In this document: positions 34,501 to 44,938 of the stretch, piece after piece
Position numbering within the stretch: position 1 is the stretch's first letter
Layout: each line of letters opens with the position of its first letter
NCBI GenBank assembly: GCA_020698575.1
Contig: CM036247.1
Coordinates: forward strand, 27,318,431 to 27,382,430
Length of the DNA stretch: 64,000 bases
Direction of reading: 5' to 3'
DNA from: Bostrychus sinensis
Lineage: Eukaryota > Chordata > Actinopteri > Gobiiformes > Eleotridae
Translations under genes and position numbers: made by a program
Notes under the pieces: generated by a model
What the model was told of the DNA's origin: nothing
Seen by the model: only the letters and a program-made list of their open reading frames with translations
The model's database searches: none

Positions 34501-35872
34501 AGCTTATATCATATCACATATTATATCCACACAGAGAAATGTTGTCTCGTCTGCATCTGTTTTACCATGAGCACTGTTATGTTTTATTTTTCCACATCCC
34601 ATACATATATAGTCTGTAGATTCTGAATGCAGCTGGTCCATATTCCTCAAAAGACAAACTGTGCAAACAGCTGTAATTAGTGACTGATTTATATATTGTT
34701 GTAGGACTGTGTGGACTCATCAGACACCTTTGTGTTCTTGTCTGGCGAAAACATGCTAATTCCAAGCTTTTTGACTCAGAAAAAGAGTGTGAAACATTCA
34801 TTTGGATGCTACCCCTGCAATAACAAACACTTAGTTTAGTCATTTACATAAAAATTTTCCGTAAGATTGCTATTTTAGTGAATACCATGTGGTGTTACAA
34901 AAGCAGCTCTCATGTCGTGATGGGGCCCTTTTGTGCTTATGGCAGAATTTTGTAAAGGGCAAAGTGAATTATCTGGCGCATTTGCCTCCCAAGGAGCGAG
35001 TTTGTCCTGTTTATTAAATTTGGGGAAAGTGCTTGTGAGCGATGCACATTTTATCCTCTTAACAGTCAAATTACTATATACTCCAGCAATTACTTAATGT
35101 ACTCTAATGAGATTTCCCAGCGAAATGGAAGGATTCATTTATTTTAATGTGAGGCATTCCACCGGGGCGCTTCATGCATCACGTCCCCCTCATGGCGCAA
35201 GCAGCAGGCTCAAATAGGGATACAAGGATGCCATTCACAATACTGTCTGTGGCATAGAGGCACAGTCATGAAAAAACATGATCCAGGTGCTGGTGTTGGT
35301 GTGTGGGGGGGCAGCAGTGAGCCTCAGGTGCTATTTTAAATCTTCTGGTGGTAGCAGCAGGTTTAGTAAATAAGAAGGAGCTGGCCAGAGTCATTTATAT
35401 CCATGCTATTTATACTGGAAAATGTAGTACAAACCACAGCTACAAAAACTTCTAATTTATTTTTACCATAAACAATATTATATCAGGTGTTGAAATTAAT
35501 ATATTTTACCATTACATAAAAATAACAACTATTTTTTTATTATTATTCAGTGGGAGCAACATGTCTCAGAAAGTTGGGTCCAGACAGCAAAAAGTGGATT
35601 AAAAGTGTTGTATATAATTGTGCTTTGTATGTATAATTTAACACACTGAAGAGCAAAAAACTTACCACAACAATATAATGGCCATTCCTGGTTTTAATCT
35701 ATTAACAAAGGTGAACAAATTTGCTAAAATACACTAAATTAAGTTCTGGAGCTTACTGTGACATTCTAGCTCTGACTTATATCAATGCTATTATGTAATT
35801 TGATCTATTTCTTGTTTCTCATTGTGTAAATGTATTGCCAATATCAATGCACAGTTCACGGCACTTTCCATT
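31506..35872. other. Long stretch without gene; a few repeat fragments
   Basis: Two fragments resembling DNA-transposon ends were seen: CAGGGCCAACTCCTGG at 31581 and CAGGGCCGTCACAATAGGGC at about 32783. A matching second end was not found for either. A run of about 30 T lies at 33449-33478. A GC-richer block is present at 34910-35240. Overlapping frames at 31992-33514 have no recognised domains. Confidence 0.4.
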
Positions 35873-35880
35873 CTCTATGT

Positions 35881-36513
35881 TAGCCATTCCCAAAGTCAAG
35901 AGTATCGCCTCATCCTTAAAAATCAGAAAATCCTATGTGGACCCCCAGCAATAAAATTTCATTCTATTCAAAAAAGTATGTCATGTAGATTTATATATAT
36001 AAAAAACACACAAAAAAAAAAAAAAAAAAACAGTAACACTTTAGAATAACTCACATTATTAACCGTTATTTAAGTATTAGTTTAGAGTTAGTAACCTGTT
36101 ACTATAAGCAACATTGAGTTATAAACATTAATATTAACGTTTAATTATTTATAAATCAGCTCATGTAAATCATTGCACAATTAAAAACATCAATGGTAAT
36201 TCAGGATCTAAAAACTATTCTAAAAATGACTTAATTTATTGAAATTATTGTTATTTACATGTTTATTATTATTAATGCTTTGTTACTGCTTCATAGTAGC
36301 AAGTTATTCTAAAGCGTTACCAAAAAACATAGACTGTTGGCTAAAATATCTTCAAAGTATTATTTTAAACAACTATACAACCGTACTTAATTGTAATTTG
36401 TTTACAACCTCAATTTCTTTTTATGTATATATTGTAGACAACCTCTGGGGGCCCCCACTGCAGTACCTTTGCAGCCAACCAAGGGGCCCAAGACCCCACT
36501 TTGGGAACCACTG
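35881..36513 (+). mobile_element. Non-autonomous hAT-like element, copy 2, carrying a nested MITE
   Basis: The left end TAGCCATTCCCAAAGTC pairs with the complement of the right end, CAGTGGTTCCCAAAGTGGGG. CTCTATGT flanks it exactly on both sides (35873-35880 and 36514-36521). It aligns with the reverse complement of 7375-7800 on either side of an inserted piece at 36031-36317 that the other copy lacks. No transposase frame exists. Confidence 0.93.
36031..36317. mobile_element. MITE nested inside the hAT-like element
   Basis: The start CAGTAACACTTTAGAATAA and the complement of the end, GGTAACGCTTTAGAATAA, form near-perfect inverted repeats of about 17 bases. A-runs stand on both sides, so the target duplication cannot be read. 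The insertion splits the sequence ACAAAAACA/CTGTTGGCTAAAA, which is continuous in the sister copy at 7375. Confidence 0.88.
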
Positions 36514-36521
36514 CTCTATGT

Positions 36522-38032
36522 CTATTTGTACTTTTTTTTTTTTTTTTTTTTTTGCTGTATCTGAGCATGTGATTGGCAATAGTTTGTTGTTACAGGCTAA
36601 AGAATTTTGTTACAGTAGTTAACATTCTTTTAACCTAGATGTCATCCTAAAAAAATGAATAAAAGTTGTTATTATTATTATTGCAATAAAATTTGATTGC
36701 AGATGCCATGAGAACATTCAAACAATGGCATTTTACAGTGGTAGATAGACCACAAGAGGCGCCATTATACGTAGTTTCATTGGTGCAGTCACAGAGAACA
36801 TAATTAAGATTTTGATATAAACTTTGACATATTATAGTCATTTGGAGTTTTAGTTAATTTTATATAGCTATAGATCTGCCTGGTTTATATTTGTATATGG
36901 CATCTTATACATTTGTGTCTATAAATCTTAATTTTTGGCTAACCAGACACAATGCTTTCATCTGCAAACTCCACAAACCCTTTTACTCTTGCTCTGAAGT
37001 GATAAAATCTTCCTTACATAAGTGGCATATCTTACTATAATCACCTGAATGCCTGGATCGGCACTAGAACCAACAGTTGTGACAAAAGCCGTAGTAATTG
37101 AGTGAGCAACGTGATCAGAAATACAGCTGAAGGTTTAAAAACTCCTGTCTCTTTGGATCCCGTAATTGTGGTAAGAAGCACAGACATTTAAAACAACTGC
37201 GACATAAAGCACACTTTTGAAGCCAAGATGGATTGCCGGGACATTTATACTAAAATGGATGATTTTGTATGATGAGAGTAAGATGGCTTCTTATAGGCTA
37301 ATGCGTGCAGGCTGCTATTAGGAACAGATCTCCACTGTTCTAAAGGGCTGCTGCTGAGTCACCCGGGCTTTTGAAGTCTGTCTGATCTACCAATTTATAC
37401 AACAGTGCAATATTATGTGCTCAAACTACAAAACATTGCTGTTTCGGGCCATTCTCAAAACGCAGTTATTTTTCAGTTCATGGTCCCAGTCAGTCAACAG
37501 GAAATGCTGAATTACTTTAAATAAAGGCTTTAAAACCTACCACTGTTTAAAGGTGTAAAGGTTGACCACACCAAGATATATGAAGTGAATCTACTCATTG
37601 TAAGGCTTTCAATTGATATTATAGATTTTAATAGGAAAACAGTTTGTGCCACAAATATTTTCATTGCTATAAGTTTGTCTTTAATGTTATAGTTATTGTC
37701 TTAAAGCAGTGGTTCTCTTATATAGTGATTATTTTTATTGTGACCAATGTTTTTATGCTGTGGGGTCACCAGTTTTCAAATCTAAAGGCTCATTTATGCT
37801 CCCATTTTATACGTTGTGTTATTATCATCACAGCATTTATACTTCCAACCGTTTTCTATATCAGAGTTTGTGTTATGTGAAATAACCAGTAGGGGGCGAT
37901 TGACAACGGGAGAAAAAGAGCAATGACCACAACCATGGCGGCACACACAGTTTTTAATGAAAAAAGTGCCTGAGTCCAAGTCCAAGTTATTGTTCATAAA
38001 GCTGAACATTGAAGCCATATTTAGAAATCCAG
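36522..38032. other. No gene recognised
   Basis: A 22-T run precedes 36554. A hAT-like CAGTGGTTCTC end lies at about 37705 without a visible partner. The sequence 37080-37400 is somewhat richer in GC. No coding exon was supported. Confidence 0.35.
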
Positions 38033-38172
38033 TCAAACCAGTGTACTTCTTGTGCCAGTCCTAACCCTGGATAAATGGAGAGGGTTGCAACATGAAAGTC
38101 TGCCGTAAAACCTATGCTAAATGAATAGGATGAATTGCTTACAGATGATTTGCTGTGGAGACCCCAGAAAGA
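38033..38172 (+). repeat. SINE-like repeat, family C, plus copy
   Basis: ACCAGTGTACTTCTTGTGCC, CCTGGATAAATGGAGAGGGT, and CTATGCTAAATGAATAGGAT lead to GGAGACCCCAGAAAG, in the family order. Confidence 0.7.
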
Positions 38173-38780
38173 AAAGGAAAGAGGAAAAATTTTGAAACTA
38201 TATTCCTTCTCCCACTCTTTGGTCTCGACCTACTCTATGGAAACTTCCCGCAGGACATATACACTATATACTCTGTGCAGAATGAAGTAGATGTTGATAT
38301 AGCTACAAGAGGCTGTACTTTACTTTGATGTGTGTACTTGTTTGAAAAGTTTTTAACCTATCTCTGAAAAACACCAAATATTTTCTTTTGCATTTATGTA
38401 AAAGACAAAGCAGCTTGGTCCAGTTCAGTGTGCGGGCAATGTGGTGAAATAAAAGGACATCTTAATGGAGAGAGAAGAGCCTGAGATATACTTATGCCCT
38501 GATGGAACAGACAGACACACACTCTCATAGACTCCCTAAATCTATTATGGCTTCGGACATCAAAGCTGATATTGGGTCTTACAGCCTTCTCTGAAAATAG
38601 AGAGCGTTGCTCCATGTTTGTGGAGCAAATGTAATGGGCACTGCTCTCCTCTCTGCTGTACCTTCTAATATTTTCCAACATTTAGTCCTTTGTGGAATTA
38701 TGTGTTTCATGTTTGTGTAAAATTGTGTCTGAGGTAGACTGTCATAGGTCTGAATGCTTCTCTTCTGTTTTGTTTTTCAG
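38173..38780. other. Intron sequence before exon 2
   Basis: No repeat was recognised. The last 40 bases form a pyrimidine-rich tract leading into the exon 2 acceptor. Confidence 0.5.
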
Positions 38781-38954
38781 GTGGGATCTTTGAACAAACC
38801 GACGGGCCTGTTTCACTTGTTAGTGCTGAGGAGCTTGCTTTTAAATTTGCTGTCAACAACATTAACAGAAATAGGACTTTGTTGCCAAACACAACGTTAA
38901 CATACGACATACAGAGGATTAATATCTACGACAGTTTTGAGGCATCAAGAAAAG
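38781..38954 (+). CDS. grik3: grik3 exon 2, start of the amino-terminal domain
   Basis: The exon is 174 nt, between a pyrimidine-rich acceptor ending TTTTTCAG and donor GTAGGT. It starts two bases into a glycine codon and ends one base into an alanine codon, so both flanking introns are phase 1. It encodes GGIFEQTDG near the start, then EELAFKFAVNNINRNRT, LLPNTTLTYDIQRIN and DSFEASRK. This is the first beta-strand and helix of lobe 1 in kainate receptors. Two N-glycosylation sequons (NRT, NTT) are visible. The stretch between GGIFE and EELAF is the least conserved part of the exon across the family and differs here from human GluK3 as I recall it. A Tc1-like remnant begins only 60 bases after the exon. 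Confidence 0.93.
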
Positions 38955-39014
38955 GTAGGTTTCCATTTTCCTAGAGCCTGGAGTGATGAAGGTAAACTAC
39001 AGTTAGCTTATTTA

Positions 39015-39444
39015 CCCCAGTCAGGCATAACATTATGACCACTTGGATAATGTTGGTGGTCATACTGTTATGTGTTATGGCCTAATATGCAGACCCATAC
39101 AAACAAAGAAACTTTCTAACAGAACCAGCGTTAACTCCTTAACCCTGTTGCATCAGACCACATGGGCCAGCCTTTGGTGCCACATGTGCCTTGGCCGTCC
39201 ATGGCCCTGTTGCCAGTTGACCATTGTTCCCTCCTTGGACCACTTTTGACAGAAACTGACAGCTGCAGGCCAGGAGCACCTCACTAGACCTGCAATTTTG
39301 GGGATGCTCTGACCCAGTCTTCTAGCCATCACCATATGGACCTCATCAAACTTGCTCAAATTCTTACACTTACACGCCTATTTTTCCTGCTTCTGTGTTA
39401 CTTACTTCACCTTTCAGTGGTCATGATGTTATGCCTGATAAGTG
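39015..39444 (-). mobile_element. Tc1-like element remnant in intron 2, with terminal inverted repeats
   Basis: TCAGGCATAACATTATGACC at the left and the complement of the right end (TCAGGCATAACATCATGACC) are nearly identical inverted repeats. TA flanks both sides (39013-39014, 39445-39446). The minus strand encodes the amino-terminal DNA-binding part of a Tc1-type transposase (MVMARRLGQSIPKIAGLVRC, GHGRPRHMW), and the catalytic half is deleted. It fills most of the 557-nt intron, 60 bases after exon 2 and 67 before exon 3. Confidence 0.93.
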
Positions 39445-39511
39445 TATTTTTTTCATGTTAAACGTTTGAAGTAGCCTCTTTCTTCCTAACTTGCCTCTGT
39501 CTCTGGTTTAG

Positions 39512-39769
39512 CCTGTGACCAGCTGTCTTTAGGTGTGGTTGCAATATTTGGGCCTTCACACAGTTCCTCATCAAACGCAGTGCAATCCATTTGCAATGCG
39601 CTGGAAGTGCCACACATCCAGGTGCGGTGGAAACATCACCCCATGGACAACAGAGACACCTTTTATGCCAATTTATATCCAGATTACTCCTCACTGAGCT
39701 ACGCCATCTTGGACCTGGTGCAGTTTCTGAAGTGGAAGACAGCCACAGTTGTGTATGACGACAGCACAG
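39512..39769 (+). CDS. grik3: grik3 exon 3, lobe 1 of the amino-terminal domain
   Basis: The exon is 258 nt, the usual length for this GRIK exon, with acceptor GGTTTAG and donor GTAAGA. It completes the split alanine codon and ends one base into a glycine codon. It encodes CDQLSLGVVAIFGPSHSSSS, NAVQSICNALEVPHIQ, RWKHHPMDNRDTFYANLYP, and AILDLVQFLKWKTATVVYDD. The IFGPS and VQSICNALEVPHI motifs are kainate-receptor hallmarks. VRWKHHP and YDDSTG favour GluK3 over GluK1. The first cysteine (ACDQ) is expected to pair with the LQC cysteine of exon 7, by homology with known glutamate receptor amino-terminal domain structures. Confidence 0.96.
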
Positions 39770-39944
39770 GTAAGAGAGATACATATCATCTTTAGTAAGT
39801 GGGGAAATAAGTGACTATTAAAAATATTGGCATACAGGGATAAAACAAAAATATCACATACTATCTACTTTAAATGATGTAACTATAAATTTCTGCATTT
39901 AATGTATATGTATACTGTATATTGGTTTCTTCATTCCTTTGCAT

Positions 39945-40440
39945 TCTTCTTCAAGAACCACCAGTTATGATGCCTTGCGCTCTAGTGACATTTTTCACCT
40001 GTATGTTCCTTGTGTTCAGACTGAATTTGGAAAACAAGCCTTCAGTTTTTCTGCTCTCTCTGCTTGAAACTCTCTCCAAATTGTACTGAAATGTCTGAAC
40101 TTGTTTCATTTAGAACTTTCTGTTCCCTTCTGTGTAACAGACAAAGAGAGTCCATCAGTCAGTGCCTGTGTTTTTAATTTGTTTCCGCGAACTAGTGCAC
40201 CTTGTGAAAATTGCACTTTAAATTGTTTTTGCTGCACTTTAATTTTAAAACCATAATGATTCTAATCTAATTGTTTATTTTTATATATTGTTATCTTGCT
40301 TTGTGACATGTGTTGCTGACCTCTTGGCCAGGTCATCCTTGCAAGAGATCCTGACCTCAGTGTTTTTTTTGTTTGTTTGTTTGTTTGTTTGTTTGTTTTT
40401 GTTTTTTTTACCTGGTTAATAAAGTTGGTGGGGTGGGGTG
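39945..40440 (+). mobile_element. LINE 3' end relic in intron 3
   Basis: A broken frame reads YDALRSSDIFHLYVPCVQTE then FGKQAFSFSALSA, similar to the end of fish L2-type reverse transcriptase proteins. It is followed by a 3' UTR-like GGCCAGGTCATCCTTGCAAG and TTACCTGGTTAATAAAG, characteristic of fish L2-class LINEs. A (GTTT)n run (about 40368-40405) and a G-rich tail (GGTGGGGTGGGG) interrupt and follow it. Confidence 0.75.
40368..40405. repeat. (GTTT)n microsatellite
   Basis: About nine GTTT units inside the LINE 3' relic. Confidence 0.9.
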
Positions 40441-40791
40441 GGGTGGGGGGGGCTGCTGTACAGAATTTAGCTATAGCATTACCACACCACCTAGCACTAC
40501 CTATAATACTTCATCCGGTAAATTAATACAAAACCTCTGTTAGAAAAAAAAAAGAAGGTCTGTGGGCCTCATTTGGTCTCTGTGCCATTGTTTGGACACC
40601 CCTGATTTAAAGTGCATCTCAGTGTCTGTATACTAAACTGCAACTTGTCTGCAACTATTCTTGTTCAAAATGTCCTCATTCTAATGTCAAAAATCTGAGA
40701 GATTTTTGTAGTAAAACGTAATAATTTGATCACTGTAAATTATGATGATGGCACTGATGCTAGAAGTGATAGCCTTGACTCTGTTTTTCAG

Positions 40792-40973
40792 GTCTAATAA
40801 GACTCCAGGAGTTGATAATGGCCCCTTCCAGGTACAATATAAGACTAAAGATCCGCCAGCTTCCCGTGGACTCCCAGGATGTCAGACCCCTCCTCAAAGA
40901 GATGAAGAGGAGCCGGGAGTTCCGCATCATCTTCGACTGCAGTCACCACATGGCCGCCCAGATTCTCAAACAG
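40792..40973 (+). CDS. grik3: grik3 exon 4, hinge and lobe 2 of the amino-terminal domain
   Basis: The exon is 182 nt, matching the family, with acceptor CTGTTTTTCAG and donor GTTAGT. It completes the split glycine codon and ends on a codon boundary (phase 0). It encodes GLIRLQELIMAPSRYNIRLK, then IRQLPVDSQDVRPLLKEMKR, SREFRIIFDCSH and HMAAQILKQ. The stretches IMAPSRYNIRLK and EFRIIFDCSH discriminate well for GluK3, since GluK1 and GluK2 carry KAPSRYN and other residues around the DCSH motif. Reading on past the donor would continue for only a few codons before a stop, which supports the chosen border. Confidence 0.96.
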
Positions 40974-41317
40974 GTTAGTCCCTCCTCCTGGTGAGAAATG
41001 AAAGAGTGTGGTCTGTGCATGCAGCTGCCACTGACACCAGTTGAATCTGATTAAATGTGCTGTGAGTGTGGACACTGGGAGGTGCCAAAAACTAACTGAT
41101 AAACAGATGATGGTGAAAATATTCATTGTATCAGTGATAGTTTTGGTTGGAAATTACTGGAAAAGGCATTGTCTCTGGACATTTTATTAGGTACAGTGTG
41201 TCATTTGTAGGTGCATTATGTTTTTCACTTTCAGACACTGTATTCAGTACATTCATGTTTACTAAACACTAGTATATTTGCTCAGTCTGTACAGAATATG
41301 CTGTAATATCACTTTAA

Positions 41318-41555
41318 ACGGTGCATATTATGCTTTTCTCAGGCTTTTTGACATAGTTTTGAACGCCTTTGCATTAGTATTTCACATTTTCTAACTTAAA
41401 ATATTGTAAATGTATGGAAAATAGCTTCACCTCAGCATACAGGGTTACTCAAACATGTGAAACAAATTACTACTCCGGGAATGTTTTTCAGGTGCAAACA
41501 ACATTATATCATAGAAAATAGCTCAGAAAATATGATTTAGCATAATAGGGGACCT
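41318..41555. mobile_element. TTAA-type MITE in intron 4
   Basis: TTAA lies on both sides (41314-41317, 41556-41559). The right end reads GCATAATAGGGGACCT, and the left end begins ACGGTGCATATTATGCTTTT, its eroded complement. The 238-bp length and TTAA target fit a Kolobok or piggyBac-like non-autonomous element, common in fish. No frame is encoded. A fragment of the same right end appears at about 42650-42676. Confidence 0.85.
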
Positions 41556-41559
41556 TTAA

Positions 41560-43354
41560 GATCTAAAAGACAGCAGCATATCATTAAAGCAGAAGTCTTG
41601 TAATAAATAGTGCCCTCTAATTATATGGGGAAAAAAAGACTTTAGCAACATATTGTATTAAGGTGAACCCAACATGAGACGAATGCTCACAACTCTATTA
41701 TTTTTAGCTTGGAATAACAAGTCATTATTAACAAGAAGGCTATAATGCATATTGTTTTGTTTATGTATGCATTTTGAAAAATTGCTTCAAAGAATATTTG
41801 TTTTTGACAGAATATCTGTGCAATCTCATAACATTAAATTATCCCTTACAATATTGATAAATGATCCTGTAAAATAAACCTTTACCTTGAATTATTTTTT
41901 GTTGTTGCATATTAATGGAAGGATTTGAAGAAGCTGCAATATCATACTGTTCTTATACCCCCTTATGTCTTTAATAAAAGCAACCTTCTCTATAAAAACT
42001 AAACATTGTCACTAATGTAGGCTTTACCTATTAAAATGTAAAGAGCACACCATATTGAGGCTGTGAAAAACATCCAAATAATAGCGGCATTACTTTTTGA
42101 GCTGTTGTTTTGACTGAGAAAACCCTAGAGGCTAAATTTACATACATTGCGCTTTAAGTACTTCAAACCAGTTTGGTACATATGATTGGCAGTCAACAAA
42201 GAGCTGTCAGTGTTTTTATTGCTGCGATGGCACTTGTGTAGGTGTGTTGCAGCTCTATAGATGTCAGAATTGAGCTGGTGGATCCCCCATTTTCCTCTCC
42301 GCCCTGTCACTTTGGGTTAAAATGATTATTAAATGTGGCATCTTCTTCAACTTCGTCAAATAACTGGGGCCTCACAAGTTAGTGAGATTTAAGGTGACAC
42401 AAATGCGCTCATGGCCAGTCGGCACATCAGACACGCGGGGATGAATGGGCTCTTGAGACATGGAGGAGGGAGACGAGCTCAGGCCATGTTTTCAGGCTGT
42501 TCAGGGTGACAGACACAAGTAAACAGCCCTGGATCAGGACAGGCAGTTATGAAATTATAGATATTTATTGAGATATTGTGCAGCATAAACATCAGTGTAC
42601 CTTAATGTCAAAAAAAGTATACTGGATTATTGGGTGTCAAAAAACCTGAAGAAAACATAATATAGGACCTTTAAACATGGTACTGCATAAAATTACACAA
42701 TATGGTTGAATCATAAATCGTCTAAAAGTTAAATGGAGGTGACTGTCTCTTAAACTAGTGCAGCACACCCTCTGTCTAGTGCCGCATTATGTCCTTGGAA
42801 TATTCCCTCTGTCATGTCACGACTCAACATGTCAGTCCTGTCTGTGCAGTGACAAGCTCACCTGCTCCACAAGACTCTGTCAAGTTAGATTTCCTCTCGC
42901 ACTAAAGAGGGGAGCATCTGTCTTTAAAATGCCTTTCTCTAACCTTAATCTGCACTATCAATGTACATATTCAAGAACAAGTCCATATGTATGTATATCT
43001 GTCTGTGTACAAACAGGAAGCAGCAGTATACAGAAAATGTCAATAATGCATGTTGCACAAGTCAGAATGAATCAGAATTCCCTGATCAACCTCAGAACAT
43101 GCACAACAGGCTAATCCTCCAGCTAGGTACTCCTGACCAGGATCCTGGCTCAAGATCTGCAGAAGGGTCCCTGGACGCTGCACTGTGGCAGCACACTGCT
43201 CCTGACAGGTTGCCCCAGTGGTATTGAGGTATGGGTCAATTGCAGAGAACAAATTTCCCTATGGGGATCAATAAAGTATATGTTGAATATATTTGATATT
43301 TTGAAGGATTCTGTACCATCTAAAAAATACCAAAGAAGATACTAACTCCAGCCA
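41560..43354. other. Intron 4 sequence, largely unannotated
   Basis: A short TTAA-MITE end (AATATAGGACCTTTAA) is at about 42660. Positions 42230-42540 are GC-richer and non-repetitive and could be conserved non-coding sequence. Frames between 42758 and 43252 show no domain and overlap on both strands. Confidence 0.4.
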
Positions 43355-43515
43355 TAAGGATTGGTTTTAGTGAGTTACCATTGTGAGATACAGTATAATG
43401 ACTTTGTGGCTCAATGGCTAGAGCATTTACCCCTGAACTAGAACATCCTTGATTTGAATCCTGAATTCCCATTGTGAGATAGGGCCAAAGCCTTGGTGGA
43501 GGGCTGTGCTTCTGC
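43355..43515 (+). repeat. tRNA-headed SINE-like repeat, family D, plus copy
   Basis: It includes ACCATTGTGAGATACAGTAT, the A-box-like TGGCTCAATGGCTAGAGC, the B-box-like GATTTGAATCCTG, and CATTGTGAGATAGGGCCAAA. This is the best view of the tRNA-like head of the family. Confidence 0.75.
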
Positions 43516-44452
43516 TGCATACACACGTACTGACTCATAATCAGTAATAGCCAGGGTTATCCTGCTAATGGGCCCAATGTTTTTAAATGCATCCGTGCAA
43601 TTTCACTAAACAAGAATATTTTTGAAAAACACAGTCCTTTTCTTTCTGCAGCCTAAATTACTATGCACTACCACTTTCAACATGGCACAAAGTTTCAATG
43701 TCATGCATTTGGCTTGACATCTACAAATGTAGTTGTGTGTACGCCTTCACATAAGCATTGCATCTTATTTACATAACCTTGACTTTTTTAAGCGACAGAT
43801 GGTACAATTAAACAGGAAGCCGGGGCGCCATGGGAATGCAGTGCCTTTGAATGTAGATTGAGTGAAACAAGTGGCAGTAATGGAGTGCTCGGATATGAGG
43901 CAGAGATTACCCAGCTCTTTTGATTGAAGGCTCTCTCCTCTGCTGGGAGAAAAAAAAAAAAAAAAAAAAAACATCGTTGCACGCCCCGAGCCATTGCAAA
44001 CCATTTAAATGCATAGAATAGCACTGAGGACTGTTGCTATACACTTGAGTTCTGTGCCTCACATATGGCACAGAAAGTCACACATATGCTTCTCAAAATC
44101 CTCAGAAAAACATGGATGAAAATTGCTCTCAAAACTAAGATGATAAGTAAGTGTATCAAAAGTGTACCATTTTCTGTAGAATCATGTACTTTATATGTTC
44201 GCCTACTTTTTCGTTTTTCATTTTAGTTATTCAGTTGGTTTGTTGAGATTTTGTGACATTACTTTTTTTTATTATTATTAAGGAGCTGGGTAGATGTCAA
44301 TGTGCTATAACAGTTTGACAATCCTAATATATGTACTAACTGAAATCATATTTACTGTAGCTACAGCTATGGGGGACAAGTTGTGGCTAACCATTTTAAA
44401 CAGTCAAAACTAAGAAATACAATATGATCATGTGTTCATAAAAAAATCTTCG
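43516..44452. other. Intron 4 sequence, no gene recognised
   Basis: It contains an A-run at about 43950-43971 and otherwise AT-rich sequence without repeat structure. Confidence 0.4.
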
Positions 44453-44757
44453 GGCTGGCCAACACACAAACTCTCTGGGTGGAGTCTACATGTCCTCCCC
44501 ATGTTACCATGGGTTCTCTCTGGGTACTCCAGCTTCCTCCCAAAGTCCAAAGACATATTTTAGGAGAATTGATGACTCTAAATTGCCCCTAGTGAATGAA
44601 TGTGAGAGTGAATGGTTGTCTGTCTGTGCCTGTGTCAGCCCTGCGACAAGCTGGCTCCTGTCCAGGGTGTAGCCCACCTAAGGCCCAAAGTTACTGGGAT
44701 ATGCTCCAGTCTTCCACGACCCCTAATGGGAATAAGTGGAAGAAGATGAGTGGATGA
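44453..44757 (+). repeat. SINE-like repeat, family A, plus copy
   Basis: CTCTCTGGGTACTCCAGCTT, TGATGACTCTAAATTGCCCC, GTGTCAGCCCTGCGACAAGC, and ACGACCCCTAATGGGAATAA follow the family order, ending in GGATGAATT. The tRNA-like head is missing. It lies about 130 bases before exon 5. Confidence 0.75.
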
Positions 44758-44884
44758 ATTAAAAAAACATATACAGTACATAAAAAGTACATCAAATGGT
44801 GATAGTTATGATTATAACTAAGTAGGTATTGTGGTTTAAATGTGTTCATTTTTACAGTTTGTTTGTGTTTTGGATCTGTTACAG

Positions 44885-44938
44885 GCCCAGACCATGGGGA
44901 TGATGACAGAGTATTACCACTACATCTTCACCACTCTG
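44885..44938 (+). CDS. grik3: grik3 exon 5, 54-nt exon
   Basis: This short exon of exactly 18 codons encodes AQTMGMMTEYYHYIFTTL. It is bounded by an acceptor ending GTTACAG and donor GTAATG. The GMMTEYYHYIFTTL block is almost invariant in GluK1-3. The 54-nt length agrees with the mammalian GRIK gene structure, and both flanking introns are phase 0, so skipping the exon would keep the reading frame. It is too short to stand out as an open reading frame and was found by looking for the missing segment between exons 4 and 6. Confidence 0.96.

Noticed and set aside
43765..44024. Minus-strand frames with a run of phenylalanines
   Set aside because: The phenylalanines are the translation of an A-run; the rest lacks any domain.
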